A stretch of DNA of 8,393 nt from Desulfobacteraceae bacterium 4572_19 (GTDB taxonomy: Bacteria > Desulfobacterota > Desulfobacteria > Desulfobacterales > NBLS01): NCBI GenBank assembly GCA_002084385.1, contig NBLS01000080.1:1-8393 (forward strand), read 5' to 3'. Both the position numbers and the translations under genes were made by a program. Each line of letters starts with the position of its first letter. Position 1 is the first letter of the stretch. A model generated the notes under the pieces. The model worked only from the letters and a program-made list of their open reading frames with translations, was not told the origin of the DNA and made no database searches. Below are positions 6,449 to 8,393 of this stretch, piece by piece.

Positions 6449-6693
6449 ATGCCTGTTTTATTTAGATATAAAGGATACAGATTTTTCTTCTATTCAAATG
6501 AGGGAGAACCTTTGGAACCTCTTCATATTCATGTTCGCAAGGGAGAATTAGTGGCAAAATTCTGGATAAAACCCAGGATAAGTGTTGCGGTGTTTACGGG
6601 ATAAAATCCTCGGAATTAAGGAAACTGATATCTGTGATCGAAGAAAATAAAGAACTTATCGAAAGGTGTTGGAATGAATATTTTGACTTTTAA
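6449..6693 (+). pseudogene. DUF4160 gene with a single frameshift
   Basis: DUF4160 proteins are small (about 80 residues), of unknown function, and often sit next to a DUF2442 gene. ATG 6449 begins MPVLFRYKGYRFFFYSNEG, followed by EPLHIHVRKGE and AKFW, the core motif of the family. The frame then ends early (stop 6602-6604). The rest of the domain (YGIKSSELRKL, ending ERCWNEYFDF) continues in another frame from TAC 6595 to the TAA at 6691-6693. The phase fits the loss of one base near the TTT at 6593-6595. The two halves together give a normal-length protein. No strong ribosome binding site is seen before 6449. The cause could be a real mutation, a programmed shift or a sequencing error at a short homopolymer. 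Confidence 0.82.
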
Positions 6694-6955
6694 TCCACTG
6701 GCTAAGAGGCTTTCTTTCGACATGAATAACATGTGGGTGGAATTAAGAGACGGACGGCAATTAGGTGTTCCATTAGCTTATTTTCCCCGTCTTCTTGATG
6801 CTGGTAGGACACAACTGGAAAATTATGTAATTAGTGGCGGAGGAACTGGTTTGCATTGGGATGAGTTAGATGAGGATATATCTCTGAAATCACTTCTTTT
6901 AGGAGTTGGAGATCGAACACAATATGTAACCAAATTTCATAAACAAGCATCTTAA
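6674..6955 (+). CDS. DUF2442 domain protein
   Basis: This 93-residue protein shows the DUF2442 pattern: a DGR turn (26-28), PLAYFPRLL (33-41) and GGTGLHWDELDEDIS (56-70). Its function is not established. DUF2442 and DUF4160 genes are often adjacent, and the pair has the size and mobility typical of toxin-antitoxin modules, but that role is an inference. ATG 6674 overlaps the end of the frameshifted DUF4160 frame by 20 bp, and AAAGGTGTTGG (6662-6672) provides a ribosome binding site. The C-terminal 20 residues after the motif (GVGDRTQYV and on) are less typical. Confidence 0.85.
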   Translation: MNILTFNPLAKRLSFDMNNMWVELRDGRQLGVPLAYFPRLLDAGRTQLENYVISGGGTGLHWDELDEDISLKSLLLGVGDRTQYVTKFHKQAS

Positions 6956-6998
6956 ATAATATTTCGGTAGTCCATAATTGATAGTGATAAAAAAATGC

Positions 6999-7154
6999 GT
7001 AAGCGTTCACAAGCACCTCATCTTCGCATAAACAGCTTGTCCTATATAAGATAACTATTATATGCCAAGCTGTTTATGCAAATATAAGGCACTTGTGAAC
7101 GCTTACAAATGTGAGATTACCGAAAAATCACATTTCTTAGTTGTGAACGGCTAC
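6999..7154 (-). mobile_element. MITE B, 156-bp IS66-type fold-back element, reverse orientation
   Basis: It is full length and opposite in orientation to copy A (about 92 percent identical). The core is 6999-7106 and the 48-bp extension 7107-7154. The extension contains a perfect 8-bp stem AAATGTGA/TCACATTT around a 13-base loop. The flanks do not match (AAAAATGC left, GTTTGGTC right), so this copy lacks a target duplication. Its right edge coincides exactly with the start of repeat D1. Short open frames reading out of the element (for example from ATG 7062) are products of the repeat, not genes. Confidence 0.9.
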
Positions 7155-7295
7155 GTTTGGTCAAAGTTTCTTTTGGGTTACATCAATACTTTTAGTAATG
7201 ATAAATTATTCAACTGTATTGGGAATCTTTATATTACGTATTATCTGACGTTATACTTTTTTATCTGATAAGAATGGCTGTTTTATTGTATTTGA
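7155..7295 (+). repeat. Direct repeat D1 (141 bp, pairs with 8232-8374)
   Basis: This AT-rich, non-coding stretch runs from GTTTGGTCAAAG to GTATTTGA and is about 92 percent identical to D2. The copies differ by 11 substitutions, all transitions, and a 2-bp indel. It includes two close TTATCTGA words. It lies upstream of the PIN gene. Its function is unknown. Confidence 0.88.
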
Positions 7296-7319
7296 AGCGA
7301 TATTGTCTCTAAATAAAAA

Positions 7320-7342
7320 CGTGTTAATTGAAATTTGTTTCT
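7320..7342 (+). repeat. Short direct repeat E1 (pairs with 8182-8204)
   Basis: The 23-bp segment starting CGTGTTAAT matches E2 at 20 of 23 positions, with three transitions. E1 follows D1, whereas E2 precedes D2, so the order is swapped on the two sides of the PIN cassette. Confidence 0.6.
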
Positions 7343-7346
7343 TTAA

Positions 7347-7354
7347 GATTTGTA
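7347..7354. repeat. Left 8-bp target site duplication of MITE C
   Basis: GATTTGTA here is identical to 7485-7492 directly after the element. Confidence 0.9.
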
Positions 7355-7484
7355 GTAAGCGTTCACAAGCACCTCATCTTCGCATAAACAGCTTGTCATA
7401 TATAGGACAACTATTATATGCCAAGCTGTTTATGCGAATATAAGGCACTTGTGAACATCACATTTCTTGTTCGTGAACGGTTAC
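7355..7484 (-). mobile_element. MITE C, 130-bp deleted variant of the IS66-type element
   Basis: It has the same ends as A and B and a perfect 8-bp duplication. Relative to B it lacks 26 bp (equivalent to B 7101-7126), including the end of the inner terminal-repeat copy. Outside the gap it differs from A at 4 of 130 positions, so it is closer to A than B is. The deletion shows that the outer pair of ends, not the inner one, defines this insertion. It lies 46 bp upstream of the PIN gene. Confidence 0.9.
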
Positions 7485-7492
7485 GATTTGTA
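7485..7492. repeat. Right 8-bp target site duplication of MITE C
   Basis: GATTTGTA is identical to 7347-7354. The three following bases (GTA) also match the element start, so the apparent match extends to 11 bases. Confidence 0.9.
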
Positions 7493-7530
7493 GTAGCTGT
7501 TGTGTTAATTTGTAAAGGTTCATTTTTATT

Positions 7531-7917
7531 GTGTTAGCTTATTCAGTCGTTAACTTTCAGAGGAATAAACATTATGCGGCATTGGTTGAAGAAGAGATAG
7601 GCCGTGATGATTCTTTAATAGCCCAACGTCGTTTGGCGTTAATTGAAGATATTCCAAGTCTGGCAATCTCCGATGAAGCAACTGAATTGGCGGAGTTATT
7701 TTTGACACAAGGTGCTGTTCCAAAAGGTAGTGAAGAAGATGCACTTCATATTGCTATAACTGCTGCTCAATGTGTCGATTATCTTCTTACTTGGAATTTC
7801 AAGCACATAAACAATGCTGAAATGAAGTCGGTAATAGCCAAAGTCGTGAAATCTTCTGGACTTGTGTGTCCACAAATTTGTTCACCTGAAGAACTCGGAG
7901 GAACCTCTAATGATTGA
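7531..7917 (+). CDS. PIN-domain (VapC-like) protein, probably N-terminally truncated
   Basis: PIN proteins of this group are presumed RNases of toxin-antitoxin pairs. From about residue 17 the 128-residue frame follows the family: an acidic LVEEEIGRDD (18-27), RRLALIEDIPSLAISDEA (33-50), SEEDALHIAI (67-76) and VDYLLTWNFKHINN (82-95), with E20-22, E69/D70 and D83 as candidate active-site acids, and a C-terminal CSPEELGG. Relatives usually have about 45 more N-terminal residues including the first strand and first acid. These are absent; residues 1-16 do not resemble them, and a TAA at 7513-7515 closes the frame upstream. The GTG start has only AAAGG at 7514-7518, too far away. It is probably a truncated, possibly inactive toxin gene. 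The stop overlaps the next gene by 8 bp. Confidence 0.75.
   Translation: MLAYSVVNFQRNKHYAALVEEEIGRDDSLIAQRRLALIEDIPSLAISDEATELAELFLTQGAVPKGSEEDALHIAITAAQCVDYLLTWNFKHINNAEMKSVIAKVVKSSGLVCPQICSPEELGGTSND
7897..7902 (+). promoter_or_regulatory. Strong ribosome binding site for the antitoxin-like gene
   Basis: GGAGGA lies 7 bases before ATG 7910. It fixes the start there rather than at the upstream in-frame ATG 7862, which has no such site. Confidence 0.8.
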
Positions 7918-8083
7918 AGACCCAATTGTGGCCGAAGTACGTCGGCATCGTAAAGAACATGCCGCAGAACATGGAAATGACCTCAAACGTATTGTTGATG
8001 CGCTTCGTAAACGGGAACGTAAATCAAAGCGTAACTTATTGAATCCAGGATCAAAATTGTGCATGGATAAGACTGGAAATTAA
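7910..8083 (+). CDS. Small antitoxin-like partner of the PIN gene
   Basis: The 57-residue protein MIEDPIVAEVRRHRKEHAAE is a recognisable short family found immediately next to PIN genes of this type, with the usual pattern EDPIVxEVRRxRxxHAxxxxxDLxxIxxxLRxxE. It is charged and helical, without an obvious DNA-binding domain. Its start overlaps the PIN stop by 8 bp behind a strong ribosome binding site, so the two are co-translated. The last about 15 residues (NPGSKLCMDKTGN) diverge from the usual basic/proline-rich ending. The antitoxin role is inferred from neighbourhood. Confidence 0.72.
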   Translation: MIEDPIVAEVRRHRKEHAAEHGNDLKRIVDALRKRERKSKRNLLNPGSKLCMDKTGN

Positions 8084-8231
8084 TAATTTCATTCACGCTT
8101 GACACACGCCATTGGAAATTTTTACATTTTACTCTTTCTAATTCTACGTTTGTTAAGTATGTTGTCATTTTTCGACCGAAGCGTGTTAATCGGAACTTGT
8201 TTCTAAGAGTATTGATTACGGTTGTTGAATT
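8084..8231. other. Non-coding spacer with short repeat E2
   Basis: No gene is supported here on either strand. A TTGACA at 8099-8104 is a perfect -35 word, but the hexamer 17 bases later (TTACAT) is a poor -10 match. Repeat E2 lies at 8182-8204. Confidence 0.5.
8182..8204 (+). repeat. Short direct repeat E2 (pairs with 7320-7342)
   Basis: This is the 23-bp segment starting CGTGTTAAT, matching E1 at 20 of 23 positions with three transitions. It lies 27 bp before D2. Confidence 0.6.
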
Positions 8232-8374
8232 GTTTGGTTAAAGTTTCTTTTGGGTTACATCAATATTTTTAGTAACGATGAATTGCTCAACTGTATTGGA
8301 AATCTTTATATTGCGTATTATATCTGACGTTATACTTTTTTATCTGATAAGAATAGCTGTTTTATTGCGTTTGA
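8232..8374 (+). repeat. Direct repeat D2 (143 bp, pairs with 7155-7295)
   Basis: It is the second copy of the AT-rich repeat, in the same orientation as D1 and 1077 bp downstream. No MITE is present at its left edge, so the preceding bases may show the D flank without an insertion. The homology stops about 19 bp before the window end. Confidence 0.88.
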
Positions 8375-8393
8375 TCCGAAGTATTCATTTCCA

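Noticed and set aside
7062..7268. Open frame of 68 codons starting in MITE B
   Set aside because: It begins in the element arm and runs through its edge into non-coding repeat D1; the product is a repeat-derived peptide followed by low-complexity residues.
6956..7530. CRISPR-like array from the repeated segments
   Set aside because: The repeats are long palindromic elements with inverted ends and target duplications, not short direct repeats with regular spacers, and no cas gene is present.
7983..8168. Minus-strand frame of 61 codons
   Set aside because: It lies opposite the antitoxin-like gene, has no ribosome binding site that I see and no family resemblance.

Overview
The window holds part of a flagellar basal-body/export operon from an AT-rich Gram-negative-type bacterium, followed by an accessory region. 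The gene order fliF-fliG-fliH-fliI-fliJ-motE, with a MotE-like protein after FliJ, fits Desulfobacterota-type flagellar clusters. The taxon is an inference from gene order and protein style, and I am only moderately sure of it.

Region 1 (84-6306, all + strand) is the operon. It encodes the MS-ring protein FliF, the rotor switch protein FliG, the export ATPase regulator FliH, the ATPase FliI, the export chaperone/stalk FliJ and a MotE-like membrane-anchored coiled-coil protein. The genes are tightly packed: fliI/fliJ and fliJ/motE share 4-bp stop/start overlaps. Two junctions look damaged. FliG lacks roughly the first 50 residues of its FliF-binding N-terminal domain. FliF and FliH each end in a short tail that is an out-of-frame reading of the next gene.

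The main discovery is a family of small fold-back mobile elements with three copies in the window: A 2656-2811, B 6999-7154 and C 7355-7484. The ends are GTAA[G/C]CGTTCAC, and copies A and C are flanked by perfect 8-bp target duplications (GATAAATT and GATTTGTA). End sequence and duplication length both point to non-autonomous IS66-family MITEs. Copy A landed inside the first codons of fliH. Removing the element and one duplication restores an open frame from an ATG at 2636, preceded by a good ribosome binding site within the end of fliG. In the present sequence the only in-frame ATG for fliH (2767) lies inside the element, which would add a 15-residue N-terminus (MTSCLCEDEVLVNAY). That ATG sits in a 48-bp hairpin stem in which 46 positions can pair as RNA.

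Region 2 (6307-8393) is accessory. It has a frameshifted DUF4160 gene with an overlapping DUF2442 gene, MITE B, a 141-bp repeat (D1), MITE C, and a PIN-domain toxin-like gene that seems to lack its N-terminus, overlapped by a small antitoxin-like gene. A second copy of the repeat (D2) follows. The stretch 6956-7530 has no gene but is almost filled by MITE B, D1, E1 and MITE C. The stretch 8084-8393 has no gene and contains E2 and D2.

A further point is a 12-residue helical repeat, four units long, in both the FliF cytoplasmic tail and the MotE C-terminus. It resembles the MgtE-N/FliG-middle repeat style, and it is unexpected in FliF.
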